From NCBI GenBank assembly GCA_905220665.1, contig CAJNAR010000191.1, positions 62,001 through 126,000 on the forward strand: a stretch of DNA of 64,000 nucleotides. Direction: 5' to 3'. This stretch comes from Albugo candida (Eukaryota; Oomycota; Peronosporomycetes; Albuginales; Albuginaceae). Made by a program: the position numbers and the translations under genes. This document shows, piece after piece, positions 33,777 through 47,700 of the stretch (position 1 is its first letter; every line of letters begins with the position of its first letter). The notes under the pieces were generated by a model. The model saw nothing but the letters and a program-made list of their open reading frames with translations, was not told where the DNA came from and did no database searches.

Positions 33777-33947
33777 AATCGCATCAAAGTTGTGATTACA
33801 GTAAAAGAAACTTGTAATTAATTCAAATCAACACGATATTATTGAAATTTATTTAATGTTTGATTATCACTGTGTAAAAAAGTCGCCCGGTTTCCTGTGT
33901 AATAGAAGCCCGCATACGAACCAGACATTTATCAGAGCTACGAAAAA

Positions 33948-34595
33948 ATGTTCAAGCAATGTATTCGCAAACTTGCTTTTTCGCATGATTCTTCCGCTAA
34001 GACTTCCATTCAATCGCTATCTCAATGTTTCAGTGCTTCCTGCTACGTATCGACCGACAGTAAGGCGGGATCAGAAGACAATGTCTTGATGAAAAAGCGA
34101 ACAAAGCTCAAGATACCAACTAAGCGGTACATCTCTCAATTTATTGCATACATTCAATCTGACTTTATTACAGGGCGGCTTTTCTGATGTTGCAATTGAA
34201 CAACGAACAAGTTGAAAAGTCAATCAAAGACAAAAGCATTGCGGATTTTAAACCGGGCGATGCTGTTGAAGTGCAATTTTTACTGAATAGGACCGTCGAC
34301 AAGACACGCAAAACACGCGGTGTCGTCATCGCCCGACGGAATCGAGGTGTCGCCAGCTCTTTCGTCATTCGGAATGTATGTGCATCACTGTATCGCTGCA
34401 GCTAAATTCAACCATTCCTTTATCGAGCAGCATATTGGCGGTACCGGTTTCGAGCAAAAAATTTTTTTGCATTCGCCTTTACTTCAAAGCGTCAAAGTAT
34501 TGCAGGAAGCATTTATTCACAAAGGTCGAAAGCGAGTGCGGAGAGCAAAACTGTATTACTTGCGGGACAAACGTCCAGGTCTTACGACAGTTTAA
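33948..34595 (+). CDS. MRPL19: mitochondrial large-subunit ribosomal protein bL19m
   Basis: Three exons (33948-34126, 34174-34375, 34431-34595), with introns of 47 and 55 nt, give 181 residues. The N-terminal 55 residues are basic and Ser-rich, consistent with a mitochondrial presequence (MFKQCIRKLAFSH). The L19 domain shows FKPGDAVEVQFLL, TRGVVIARRNRGVASSFVIRN, GGTGFEQKIFLHSPLLQSVKVL and RRAKLYYLRDKRPG, the last being the family signature. It sits at the interface of the two ribosomal subunits. Its stop is 32 bp from the convergent stop of SRP72. Confidence 0.92.
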
Positions 34596-34627
34596 TGGAC
34601 TCGCTCAAATAGAAATCGATTGAGTAC

Positions 34628-37231
34628 TCATCTGCGCTTCTTCTTCGCTTTTTTGAAAAGCGCGCTTGACGAGTTCTTCGCAACAGGCCCGGCCCTTTTA
34701 TCAGCGGTCTCATTCTGTTGCTTTGTTGCTGCACGAGCTGCAGCATCCAATCTTAGAGCGTCCTTCTCTGTTGCCATACCAGCGCCTTGAGCACCCACAA
34801 AGCGATTACGGCCTCGTCGACTACGTTTGCTGGAAGACCGCTGCTTTCGAGATATCCAACGCTCAGGATCGGGATTTAAAAGGCCAATACTTGGATTGTA
34901 ATCATCCTGGGAGCGAAGCTTCTCCAGATAAGCTTCACGTTTTTTGGCTCGTTTGCGTGCGATTTGTTCAGTGCTTTTTTTGTGCCTTTTGAGGCTGAAA
35001 AGAAGCCGCGTTAGACCACCCGCTGATTCAGAGGCAGCACGTACTCTTTTTTGTCATTGAGAATGACCGGCTTCGGCGTCTTTCGAGTCGATTGCGGAGC
35101 GAGTCGTTCCAATTCAACTGGATCTTTGTTACTCATCTCAGCAATTCCCGGCAGCATCGCGCATTGGATTTTGGCTTTCTCTGGGTCGATATAGGATCTT
35201 GAATGAACAAGCATATCAGCAACGTTACTGGCGATCTTGTGAAAACCTGAAGCTTACAGGCAAATGACAAATGACGCAAGAAAGCGGAGCCGGGACGCGG
35301 CATCGATGGGATATCCATCTTCATTTTCCAATAGCTTCTTGAAAGCGTCAGCTGCATCCTCGTATTTTTTCATTTTCAGCTTGTACATGCACATTCCTTC
35401 GCGCATTTTCACAGCAAAATCAGAGCATCCAATCTTATCCTGATGCTGTAGAGCTGATGTCAATACTTTTTCGGCAAGTTCGGGCTTGTTAGCAGCCTCG
35501 AAGATGGAAACCAGGGTCGCCACTGTCCCTGGTGTGTGTTGAATGCTGTCAATGGACATGATACATTGTCCAGCTTCCTCCAAATTTCCTTGCAAAGCCG
35601 TCAAATTGAATTCATCGAACCGTGAAAAGTACACTCACCTCGAAGTATCTGAAGGCATGCCAAGCCAAGACGACCATCGACACTCTTGTCATTCTCCAAT
35701 ATGTGCGTTGCCTTGGAAGCATGCGAAGATGACTCATTGTTTGCTAATGACACCAATATTCCAGAAAAGTCATTTGAATCAGGAGAACGTTCAATCAGTT
35801 CTTGGATGCATTTAAGACACTCTTCAGGCTGGGAATGGAACGATGAACGCGTCAGATTGAAATGCTTGGAATCGGAATTACCTTATTCAGAAGACAAAGT
35901 ACTAATGCCTTGTTATAGTCAACAGCTCTTTGTTGCTGGAACGACATCTTTGTCAGGATACCACTACCTTCCAGCGATTTGAGCTTTTTCAATGAGTCGA
36001 GCAAATCGCGATCTTTTCGAATGACGACGAGATTGTTGGTTGCAATAGCGCTGGGTACCGGGTTTCTAGCTCTACATTGAGATCAGATACTGCTTTCAGC
36101 GAATGTCCACATCTTTCTTACTTCAATACATCTCGGTAGTTTTTGATGGCTTCATCACTGTCTCCCTTCATTTGTCGTACAAATGCGAGCTGAGTGTGTA
36201 ATTGTGCCATTTCATGGTCTAATTCAGACGCTATTGGGTCTTGGTCGTCCAAAGTCTCTCGGTATAGTTCTACCACAGACATTAATCGAACGCAAAGGGA
36301 AAATAACGATAATGAATCGAACTTTTTGCATCCGCTAAAATCGCCTCAGCACGATTCCAATCTTGAGCGTGTATGAACCCAAATGCTTTGTTGTATGCAA
36401 CTTCGTAATTGCCTTTGTCGAGGTCCTGCAGTGTAAACAGACATTGTTTTAGTGATAATTAAACAGAGAACTTTTGCGAAATACCTCGAATTTGCTTTGA
36501 CAACTGTAAGGCACACAGTAATTCCCGCTTGCATGAGCAGCCAGCAAATTGGTCTCAATTTCGAGTATATCTTCATGCTAATGACAAATCGCGTACGTGA
36601 TCGTCTACACGCACGAAGCTATGTGCTGTACCGTCATCGCATGCTCGCGTAAGTACTCATATATTTCGATACATTTGACATATTCTCCTGCACGATAAAG
36701 CTAATGTCATAAGCATAAACGATGAGCATCTCTTTGTAATTCGATGACTACAGGGTATACCATTTGTGCCTCAATGTGCAAAATGGCTTTTGGTTTTTCA
36801 TACAGTGGACATTTATAATTTTCCAATTCCGTGACAGTCGCAGCATCCTGTCCAACTGATTTGAGCACAATCAATGAATTTCGGAGTTCTTTTACCTTTT
36901 TCAGGCGGTACAGACAATACAGCTTTTCGGTCGATAAAAAATCGTATTTTTTGGCTAATTCGAGCGCTTTATCAAACTTCAAAACCAATTGTTAATATGA
37001 AATGAGTGATCGTATCATTTGTACATTTTCCAAACGAATTAGCGATATGCATTTTATCTTCACAGCATCCGCGTCATTAGAGTCCTTGGCACGGACTGCA
37101 CGCGATTATTACACAGAAAGTATAGTAGAGATATATAAGATCGTACTTTTATTGCAAATTTCAATGCATTTTGAGAAGTTTTCTTCTTCTAAAGCAGCTT
37201 TTAGCTGCTGGAATTGTGCAACGTCGGCCAT
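34628..37231 (-). CDS. SRP72: signal recognition particle subunit SRP72
   Basis: Multi-exon gene with start ATG at 37231. First exons 37147-37231 (MADVAQFQQLKAALEEENF), 37025-37095 and one starting at 36976 (FDKALELAKKYDFLSTEKLYCLYRL); a later exon continues QMLYRAGEYVKCIEIYEYL around 36640-36690. The TPR region continues to 35254-35634 (DSIQHTPGTVATLVSIFEAANKPELAEKVL), then SYIDPEKAKIQ near 35190, and the 3' part (about 34640-34990) ends with KREAYLEKLRSQDDYNP, LLNPDPERWI and a Lys-rich tail. PDPERW is the SRP72 RNA-binding signature. With SRP68 it binds 7SL RNA in cytosolic SRP. Internal exon borders in 35.6-36.6 kb were not all resolved. It is 66 bp from EAPP on the same strand. Confidence 0.85.
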
Positions 37232-37297
37232 AAAGTTATCAGCCAACTGGAGAGTACCGTATGTAGCAATATCGACCACCTTTATATGACTAGCAGC

Positions 37298-38301
37298 TTA
37301 TGGAGCACTCGGCAATACATTGAAAAAGTGATAAACATCATTTCTATCGTACACCCCCACCGTTGTACCACAGTCTGAGCACTGTACAAGGAAAAACTCA
37401 TCGTCATTTTCGAGAATACATATCCTATCACCGATATCGCTTGACTTTTCTGAGCATTTTCTGTCCATTGTGGTATAAGTGATGATTTTGTTTCGACAGA
37501 CCCGACAATTAATTGCATGCAATCCTCGATATTGATGCTGATATCTCACATGCCTACGTATCTGATGTTAAGTATGTTTATATTCCAAAGAGATCTGCCA
37601 CATACCTTTCTGAGTCCATACAAACTGTCAGGAAGCAGCATGGACAGCTCAAATGGGCGTCATTCGTGGAATTAGAATCCGAACACTTTTTGTGAATCGG
37701 GGAATGAAAACCTGCATAACCTTTTAGTAGACTCAACTTCGATCAAGCTCTGTCACTTACGCAGATGTTGATCGACCCATTTCTGATCACTCTCGTCCAA
37801 TTGATCTCCGTAGAAAGGATCTGGCTGGAGACTCATAAGATGTTCTTCATTTCTCGCTTTTTGTCGTACAAGCCTCTCAGAAGGTGGTTGTGGCGTGACA
37901 AATACCTTCATTTTGATTTTTCCGATATCAACTGTTTCGGGCGTCATTGCGGTGTAAGAGTCTTCATCGATTTTGTTGTCGAATACAAACGGAGCATTTT
38001 GACCGAATTTAAGTTCCAAAGGCATGTTCCGAGAGTGATTGTGATCAAAACTATCGATAGCCGATGCCAATTTGGAGCAGCGTTGCCTGTACGCAATGTC
38101 TGATAGAGCGGGTATTGGTCGGTGTGTCTCACTTGTGTCCTTTTTAGGCACTGTCGAGGTGATAGTAGGATCAATTGAGTCAACATTGAATCTGTCGGTG
38201 TCTTCTTCTTGTTCATCGTACATATCGTAAGTGGAATATTCATCAGAAAAGCTATCGAGTTTGCCAAATGGAATGCCAAATTTGTGCTTATTTGTGCTCA
38301 T
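37298..38301 (-). CDS. EAPP: E2F-associated phosphoprotein homologue
   Basis: Three exons (37761-38301, 37606-37711, 37298-37553) with introns of 49 and 52 nt join to 300 residues. The first exon is acidic and disordered and ends DPFYGDQLDESDQKWVDQHLR, close to the EAPP block before the zinc region. Exon 2 encodes SCPCCFLTVCMDSE, and exon 3 YQHQYRGLHAINCRVC, VQCSDCGTTVGVYD and the ending DVYHFFNVLPSAP. The paired C-x2-C motifs and the terminal VYHFFNVL are diagnostic of the EAPP family, nuclear proteins of poorly known function (E2F-linked in mammals). Confidence 0.9.
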
Positions 38302-41001
38302 TTGGTTGAATGTATTAGTTCCTGAGATGTTATGTGATGCTACAGGTGACCCCCGAAGATGTCAAAATAGTGATAACCTTGTAGCAAGCTTATGCGAGTC
38401 GTCGCACGTGTAGGGATACGCATGCACAGCTCTCCACAGCTTATGTGAATGTAGAAAACATATTTTTGGCTAATTCAGCTAACGACTTACTGTTACAGAC
38501 TTTGGTCATTGAGATAGCATTGCGCAAGCTTTGCCGTTAAAGACTATCGAGCCCAAAGTTACAGTTAATCTCGCAAAACTATTTTCGACAAATCCTTTAT
38601 GACGGTCATCTTGAAAAAACATGCTTACTCGTCCGCACTACGACATTATCGAACAAGACAATCGACAAAGTACAATCATTCAAGTCAAGTGTTATCAGGC
38701 TAGGCTGACTCTTTATCGTAGCAACCAGATAACATTGATATTTACACTGAGAATCAACATGCGAATGTCAACAAGTAACATGTAACCTGTCCCTTGACAC
38801 TGCAGCCCAACCATATGACCACACCGGCGGATCGTGATATATATTAATTTGCAAATCCATCGGTAATCATCCCCACGAACGGCACCAGCGCAACTGAGAG
38901 CACCCGCTAATATTTCATACTACTTTACAGTTGTTTTCTCAACTAAATAGCGTTTATGGTCGTGTAACTTCACATCAGCAATATTGGCGTTAAATCAACT
39001 CTTGTAGATCCCAATGATTTCGTGAATGAATGCTCCTGTACACCGACTGCAACTCACATCTCGTAGCTTGCGATCCTTGCTACCTTCCAGAGCACCTGTA
39101 ATTCTAAGGCTGTCACAGAGATTATCACCCTTGCTCAATGCACGGAATAGTCAAGACGATGCTTTTACGTGCGTGTCATCTAGAACCGCACGTCACGCAA
39201 AATCCTATTTTCGTAACCTGCGGCAATAATCGCACTTTAGCTCATTCATATGGTCGACCGTAATTGGATCATAATGTTTTTTTTGCTTTGGACGGTGGCA
39301 AAATGAAAAGTGATGATCGCTATACTGAAAGATATGCAAGAATGACGAGTACATTCAGCTCTCGGTAAAGTAACTCACTGTACATGCACAACGCATGCAT
39401 TCAATTGGGAGAAAGTAGAAAAACTTTACCTGTCTTAATTTCGAGCAATTTCGCTTGCATGTAATATAGACTGCGACCTAGCGAGCTAAGTTGCTGTGAA
39501 TAGTATAGATGAAAGTCGCCTTCTATCATTGCCGCACTTGTGGTAAAATGCTGAATCTTTTTCTGCGCTAGCGATGTCTCTAATGGTGCAAAACGACAAA
39601 AGTGCTTGCTGTTACATCATTGGGCATACTGTAGTACGGATTTACAAATCTCTTCACACTTGATACCGATTTAGATTAAAAACTAGATTTGAAAGTACAC
39701 CCATTATTTCTTGGTCTTGAAACTCCATGACCAGGGTTCTCTGCATACGCATTTACCTACTGTCGGTTTTGTGCGTGCTATTGTATGTACAAAGAAGAAC
39801 ATTTTTGGCGACATCTCATTTGCATGACTTTTTTATTTCATTGATATATAAGCTTTTTCATCGATACTCGATTAGCACTAAATTCACCGCGCTTTGGCTG
39901 ATTCGTCTTCAATCAGTTTCAATCGAAAATACTCTCTGACATGAGTTTACAATCACTTTTGCCATCAGCACGTGAATTCTGAATTTGATTGAAACACTCT
40001 TCGAAGAGCTTTAATTTGTTGAAATTGGCTCTCGTGATTCTTGACCGCAATCTCGTCTTCCAGATCGTTCTATCGCTGTATAAATATCGAATACATTCGT
40101 TACAAGATAGTATGAGTTGTAAGAAGTAAATGAATGACAATTTCGGAGTTAGCACGGGTCGAATGGTGAGCTATATGCGCGGCACGGCTTCACAAGCTTG
40201 TTGACCAATGAAAGTAACGTGTAGATTGTCATCTCTTCCAAAGCAATTATTTTCTGCTATCTTATTTTCAATTTTTTGCTTTCCATTGAATGGAAGACAC
40301 TACACACTCAATAAATCAAATTCTATATATATTTGTATCGCACTCATCAAAGGCCGTTTAACGAATTAAGCCAGCAATTCATTATTTACTTTGAAGTCGA
40401 AAATCTGAGTGATATTTTGGCTACAGACGTGGTGATGTAAATAAAATTGAGAGTAAAGGTGCTTCACGATTTTCTCCGATATCAAATCATCCACTAAACC
40501 TCAATGCTGCTTGCTCATTTTGCTAAACTCAAATGTCCAAGCCATTCATGCCAAATTGACGTTAAGGACTTCTTTGCATTAAAAGATGAAGACTTTATCT
40601 GCTCTGAAGCTGCCCGATCAAGCTACTCTATACGCTGCAAGTTGATTCCTCCAGTGTGACTTGAGAGCACAGAGTACTGTGTAATCAATCCTTTCATAGA
40701 CATTATCCGATAGAAAACACAAAGTATTCTACAAGTCGCATCAACTTCGAACTCAGGAGAAATAAAGGGGTATTCTCCATGATTTCACATCGCGATCATC
40801 TGACCAGCTTCAGAAATATGGCCATTTGCAGGATGAGACTAGTGAGATCCTCTACCGTTTGCATAATTTACCAAAGCCAGAAGAAAGCCATAATTTCACT
40901 TTCTCTTTGTCTGATTGGCATTTAATGTGGTGCTGTTTTGTCGCTTCACACGAGGACTTAGCTACAGTATAAGCTCCGAATGTATTCGTCCTAGTCGGAT
41001 G
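38302..41001. other. intergenic, no gene supported
   Basis: About 2.7 kb with only short frames. Two small + frames (39026-39229, Arg/Ser-rich; 39727-39939, hydrophobic start) were considered and not called. The right edge meets the Copia LTR at 41002. Confidence 0.35.
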
Positions 41002-41184
41002 TGTTGAAGCTGGTGTCCCTGAACCAGTGTGGAACACATCAGTCTAATCAATTTGCAGCTATTGGACAATAAATTAGTGGCTGTGGGCGTCTAGTACGAA
41101 AAGGCTTGGACTAGCTAGTAAAGTGAACTAAGGACCTCCTACATATAATATATCTTACTTTTCAAATTTTATCTAAAGCGCTCA
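41002..41184 (+). repeat. LTR of the palindromic Copia element (left copy)
   Basis: Starts TGTTGAAGC and ends ...GCGCTCA, followed 3 bp later by AGGTTATGAGCCC, a half-Met-tRNA primer site that overlaps the gag start codon at 41192. The mirror LTR copy lies at 48232-48412 but lacks the terminal two bases. Confidence 0.65.
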
Positions 41185-44100
41185 AAAGGTTATGAGCCCA
41201 AGTACTGAGAACGCGGTCGACAAACTCCTTGGTGATGACAATTACTTCAGATGGGAGTTCAATGCGCGTATAAAGCTGACGAAGAAGGGTCCGCTGAATC
41301 ATATTGACAAGTCGGAGTCACTCAGCGAAGATCCTGCAGCTTTAGCAATGTCGATCAGCGCGAGTCTCCCGGCAATGGTCAGTGGCGCTTGTACAACCTC
41401 TCAGTTATGGGAGATTTTAAAGAATTTTTACCTTCGAAATAGTATACACAACAGACTACGAAACCGGCGAAGACTTCATGAATTTAGAATGAAAAAGAGT
41501 CAGAATATTTTGGAACATTTTATGAAATTTGATGAATCATGCCTTTCGATGCAAGCTCGTGGGGATGTGATTACTATGGATGAGCATTTAGTACTATTGC
41601 TTGGGAATCTCTTGGATGAGCATTTAGTACTATTGCTTGGGAATCTCTTGGATGAGTACGATCCGGTAATCAAAATCATCGAAAATGTCCAAGGGACGGA
41701 TCTTTTTCAAGCAAAAGAAATGCTGCATTGGGAGTATGCACTATTGATGAAAAAGGAGACAGAAGAAATTGCTCTAAGAAGCAACGAAGGAGTCGGAAAG
41801 ATTTGACGCAAGAGAATCTCTTCAGAAGACTTACAAATTCGAAGGAAAATGCTATCGCTGTAACAAAAGTGGACATAAAAAGGCTGACTATTGGAAGAAT
41901 GTGAAACACAAGAAACAGTACAATGAACAACCATCCACAGTGTGTGAAGACATGGCTGAAGGTTGGCTGCTCTATAGTGGAGCAAGCGGCCATATGTGCC
42001 CATTCAAAGAAGAGTTCAGTGAACTCCGACCACTCAAGGACCAAACGTATATCTCTATTGCCAATGGAAACAAAGTTTCAGCAGGAGGCCTTGGTACAGT
42101 TCCAGTTATACTGAAAAACAAAACTCCAATTCGGATTGAGAATTTAGTATATGTGGATCCCCGATTACTATCTATCCCAGCATTAGCAGAAAAAGGACTT
42201 GATGTCTCTTTTGGAAGAGGAATATGTCAAATCGGAGACAATGAACGAGAAAAAAGGGGAAGGTTTGTAGGATGGAGTGTGCTATAAATGAATTAGCACT
42301 TTTAGCACTTCTGGTAAAGAGATACATGATTAAGTTCCAGTGTATGGCATGCCCGATTCGGACATTTACCTACCAAGAAAATTGAATCTTTGCAGCACTA
42401 CGTTGATGGTTTGATGATGAAATCGATGTCAAAACGAGAAAGAGATGAAGGAGTCATTTGTGAAGGATGTATCAAGGAGAAATCTTCTACGCACCCGTTC
42501 CCAAAGTCACGATGTGGCCAAGTAAAAAGCAAGTCCCTTCTTCAACTTATACATAGTGACGTAATGGGACCAATGGAAACGAAATCTCAAGGTGGAGCAA
42601 GATTTATGGTAACTTTCATTGATGATTACTCTAGATGTGTAGTGTCATCTTTCATTCGACACAAATCTGAAGTGATCGATCGGTTCCACGATTTCAAAGC
42701 AATGATGACAACCAACTGAATTCGAAAATAAAGTGTACTCGAGCCGAGAATGGTGGCGAATTTAGCAGCAACCGATTTGTGAATATTCGTAAAAGTGCCG
42801 GTATTATACAGCAAACAACAGGTCCGTATTCGCCACAGCAAAATGGACTGGCTGAACGAATGAATCGGACCATTACGGAACGTGCGAGATCTATGATGCA
42901 TCACATGCAAGTATAGAAGAATTGGTGGACTAAAGCCATGAATACCGCAGTTTACATCACCAATCGAGTTCCATGTGCCGCTTACCCATACAAGACACCA
43001 TACGAGATGTGTTTTGGGAGCAAGCCATGTCTTACTTATTTACGTTTATTTGGTGACCGAGGTTTTGCTCATATTGAGAAATCAAGACGGATGAAGTTGG
43101 ATAAGAAGGCGGTCAAATGTATGCTCCTCGGATGTTCGGACAATATGAAAGGATTCTGCGTATGGAATTTTGAGTTGCAGAAAATCGAGATTACTCGTTC
43201 AGCGCAATTTCAAGAAGTAGTCGGAACACAATACGTTCAGGTTTATGTTGGATATTAATCATCCCGATAAAATCGAACTGATTGTCAGTATGACGAAGTA
43301 AGCGAACAAATACCGATCAGGACAAATCAGCATGTCGAGAGCATGGATGTAGGGAATGCGGCAATAGAAGCTCCATCATCCTATCAAGAGGCCCTGGAGT
43401 CACCTCAATCAAAGCTATGGTATACTGCGATCCAGGACGATCTTCTAGCAAACGTGGAAGGTCGAAACAAAGAATCCAGACACAGAAAAGGCGATCGGAA
43501 CCAAATGGGTACTTACAAGCAAACGTAATGAGCACGGTTAGGTCGAGCGGTTTAAGGCAAGATTGGTGGCACTCGGATGTCGACAAACTTATGGTGTTGA
43601 CTACACAGATACGTACTCTACAGTCGCGAATTTGAACTCAATTCGTATTTTCCTGGCAATTTGCTATCATCAAGGACTTACCATTCATCAGTATGATGCT
43701 GATACGGTCTTTTTTAACGGCTATCTGGAAGAATATGTGTTCATCTATCCACCTCAAGGTGTTGAAAGCAAGCCCAAACCAAATTTTCAAGCTCAATCGA
43801 AGTCTTTATCGACTCAACAAGCATCTGTGACTTGGTTCAAGACAATATCAACTGTATTTGCTCGGATGGGTTTTGCAAAGTGTCTATCAGACTCATGTAT
43901 GTTTGTGCGCAAAGATTCCAATTCATGGGTTTATGTCACATCATGTGTCGATGACATGCTGATAGGAGCCAAAAAGCGTCGACTCGATCAAGAAAGTTGC
44001 AAACGAACTTTCTAGTCACTTCGGTCTAAAGATTCTGGGAAAGGTGCAATTTATCCTTGGTAATGAAGTGGAATACAAACAAGAGTTGCGACAAATGAAG

Positions 44101-44694
44101 ATCAGTCAAGGAGCTTGCATACAGATAATGGTCGAGAAGTTCAACCAAGTCAACGCGAAACCAGTGTATAATCCAAATGCCCCAGGGCTTTTCTTAACGA
44201 AATCGAAAGAAAAAAAATTGAGAATGGAATAGCGCCCATATCGCTCACTTGTCGGCTCTCTTCTGTACGTTGCAACGGTCACAAGGCCAGATATTGCTTT
44301 CGAGGTCGGTCAGATCAGTCGACACCTGGGACAACCAAGTGAACAACACTGGAATGCAGCAATTCGTGTTTTGCGATACTTGAAGTCAACCAAAGCGAAA
44401 GGCATATGTTATGAGGCCAAGCCAGGAAATATCGAAGTCAGTGCTTACAGTGATGCGTATTGGGCAAGCGACAAGCAGACAAGAAGATCAACCTCCGGTA
44501 TAATGGTGATGATGAACAACTCTCCAGTGATATTCAAATCAAAACTGCAGCAGAGTGTGGATCTTAGCACAGCCGAAGCTGAGTACATTGCTATCTCGTT
44601 ATGCATACAGGAAGTCATGTGGGTCAAAAGTTTATTATCAGAATTAAAGGTGAGGACCGATGATTCAGTGGTCTTCATGAATAAGTTGGCAGCA
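41004..44694 (+). mobile_element. Copia retrotransposon, left arm of a 3.69-kb palindrome
   Basis: LTR, primer site and gag (41192-41806, MSPSTENAVDKLLGDDNYFRW, the Copia gag start), CCHC knuckle (CYRCNKSGHKKADYW, last Cys changed) near 41850, protease-like GWLLYSGASGHMC near 41958 (Asp replaced by Ser), integrase with HSDVMGPMETKSQ and ENGGEF, PQQNGLAERMNRT near 42835, reverse transcriptase with YGVDYTDTYSTVANLNSIR and CVDDMLIG near 43950, and RNase H with YSDAYWASDKQTRRSTSG and STAEAEYIAIS. It is cut off inside RNase H at 44694 and has no 3' LTR. Several stops and frameshifts mean it is dead. Confidence 0.85.
41579..41656 (+). repeat. 39-bp tandem duplication inside Copia gag
   Basis: The segment encoding DEHLVLLLGNLL occurs twice in a row with identical DNA (GATGAGCATTTAGTACTATT starts each copy). 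The same duplication is present in the mirror arm, so it predates the palindrome. Confidence 0.85.
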
Positions 44695-44721
44695 GCGCCA
44701 GATGATGCATCGCGAGCAGCT
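44695..44721. other. 27-bp spacer at the centre of the palindrome
   Basis: Non-mirrored sequence between TTGGCAGCA and its complement. It contains GATGCATC, a small palindrome one half-base off the symmetry centre. It has no match in the arms that I can see. Confidence 0.8.
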
Positions 44722-47700
44722 TGCTGCCAACTTATTCATGAAGACCACTGAATCATCGGTCCTCACCTTTAATTCTGATAATAAACTTTTGACCCACATG
44801 ACTTCCTGTATGCATAACGAGATAGCAATGTACTCAGCTTCGGCTGTGCTAAGATCCACACTCTGCTGCAGTTTTGATTTGAATATCACTGGAGAGTTGT
44901 TCATCATCACCATTATACCGGAGGTTGATCTTCTTGTCTGCTTGTCGCTTGCCCAATACGCATCACTGTAAGCACTGACTTCGATATTTCCTGGCTTGGC
45001 CTCATAACATATGCCTTTCGCTTTGGTTGACTTCAAGTATCGCAAAACACGAATTGCTGCATTCCAGTGTTGTTCACTTGGTTGTCCCAGGTGTCGACTG
45101 ATCTGACCGACCTCGAAAGCAATATCTGGCCTTGTGACCGTTGCAACGTACAGAAGAGAGCCGACAAGTGAGCGATATGGGCGCTATTCCATTCTCAATT
45201 TTTTTTCTTTCGATTTCGTTAAGAAAAGCCCTGGGGCATTTGGATTATACACTGGTTTCGCGTTGACTTGGTTGAACTTCTCGACCATTATCTGTATGCA
45301 AGCTCCTTGACTGATCTTCATTTGTCGCAACTCTTGTTTGTATTCCACTTCATTACCAAGGATAAATTGCACCTTTCCCAGAATCTTTAGACCGAAGTGA
45401 CTAGAAAGTTCGTTTGCAACTTTCTTGATCGAGTCGACGCTTTTTGGCTCCTATCAGCATGTCATCGACACATGATGTGACATAAACCCATGAATTGGAA
45501 TCTTTGCGCACAAACATACATGAGTCTGATAGACACTTTGCAAAACCCATCCGAGCAAATACAGTTGATATTGTCTTGAACCAAGTCACAGATGCTTGTT
45601 GAGTCGATAAAGACTTCGATTGAGCTTGAAAATTTGGTTTGGGCTTGCTTTCAACACCTTGAGGTGGATAGATGAACACATATTCTTCCAGATAGCCGTT
45701 AAAAAAGACCGTATCAGCATCATACTGATGAATGGTAAGTCCTTGATGATAGCAAATTGCCAGGAAAATACGAATTGAGTTCAAATTCGCGACTGTAGAG
45801 TACGTATCTGTGTAGTCAACACCATAAGTTTGTCGACATCCGAGTGCCACCAATCTTGCCTTAAACCGCTCGACCTAACCGTGCTCATTACGTTTGCTTG
45901 TAAGTACCCATTTGGTTCCGATCGCCTTTTCTGTGTCTGGATTCTTTGTTTCGACCTTCCACGTTTGCTAGAAGATCGTCCTGGATCGCAGTATACCATA
46001 GCTTTGATTGAGGTGACTCCAGGGCCTCTTGATAGGATGATGGAGCTTCTATTGCCGCATTCCCTACATCCATGCTCTCGACATGCTGATTTGTCCTGAT
46101 CGGTATTTGTTCGCTTACTTCGTCATACTGACAATCAGTTCGATTTTATCGGGATGATTAATATCCAACATAAACCTGAACGTATTGTGTTCCGACTACT
46201 TCTTGAAATTGCGCTGAACGAGTAATCTCGATTTTCTGCAACTCAAAATTCCATACGCAGAATCCTTTCATATTGTCCGAACATCCGAGGAGCATACATT
46301 TGACCGCCTTCTTATCCAACTTCATCCGTCTTGATTTCTCAATATGAGCAAAACCTCGGTCACCAAATAAACGTAAATAAGTAAGACATGGCTTGCTCCC
46401 AAAACACATCTCGTATGGTGTCTTGTATGGGTAAGCGGCACATGGAACTCGATTGGTGATGTAAACTGCGGTATTCATGGCTTTAGTCCACCAATTCTTC
46501 TATACTTGCATGTGATGCATCATAGATCTCGCACGTTCCGTAATGGTCCGATTCATTCGTTCAGCCAGTCCATTTTGCTGTGGCGAATACGGACCTGTTG
46601 TTTGCTGTATAATACCGGCACTTTTACGAATATTCACAAATCGGTTGCTGCTAAATTCGCCACCATTCTCGGCTCGAGTACACTTTATTTTCGAATTCAG
46701 TTGGTTGTCATCATTGCTTTGAAATCGTGGAACCGATCGATCACTTCAGATTTGTGTCGAATGAAAGATGACACTACACATCTAGAGTAATCATCAATGA
46801 AAGTTACCATAAATCTTGCTCCACCTTGAGATTTCGTTTCCATTGGTCCCATTACGTCACTATGTATAAGTTGAAGAAGGGACTTGCTTTTTACTTGGCC
46901 ACATCGTGACTTTGGGAACGGGTGCGTAGAAGATTTCTCCTTGATACATCCTTCACAAATGACTCCTTCATCTCTTTCTCGTTTTGACATCGATTTCATC
47001 ATCAAACCATCAACGTAGTGCTGCAAAGATTCAATTTTCTTGGTAGGTAAATGTCCGAATCGGGCATGCCATACACTGGAACTTAATCATGTATCTCTTT
47101 ACCAGAAGTGCTAAAAGTGCTAATTCATTTATAGCACACTCCATCCTACAAACCTTCCCCTTTTTTCTCGTTCATTGTCTCCGATTTGACATATTCCTCT
47201 TCCAAAAGAGACATCAAGTCCTTTTTCTGCTAATGCTGGGATAGATAGTAATCGGGGATCCACATATACTAAATTCTCAATCCGAATTGGAGTTTTGTTT
47301 TTCAGTATAACTGGAACTGTACCAAGGCCTCCTGCTGAAACTTTGTTTCCATTGGCAATAGAGATATACGTTTGGTCCTTGAGTGGTCGGAGTTCACTGA
47401 ACTCTTCTTTGAATGGGCACATATGGCCGCTTGCTCCACTATAGAGCAGCCAACCTTCAGCCATGTCTTCACACACTGTGGATGGTTGTTCATTGTACTG
47501 TTTCTTGTGTTTCACATTCTTCCAATAGTCAGCCTTTTTATGTCCACTTTTGTTACAGCGATAGCATTTTCCTTCGAATTTGTAAGTCTTCTGAAGAGAT
47601 TCTCTTGCGTCAAATCTTTCCGACTCCTTCGTTGCTTCTTAGAGCAATTTCTTCTGTCTCCTTTTTCATCAATAGTGCATACTCCCAATGCAGCATTTCT

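Noticed and set aside
39026..39229. 67-codon Arg/Ser-rich frame
   Set aside because: Presequence-like composition only; no fold or relative seen.
39727..39939. Short frame with hydrophobic start, possible secreted effector
   Set aside because: No CHxC, RxLR or CCG motif and no gene context; hydrophobicity alone is weak evidence.
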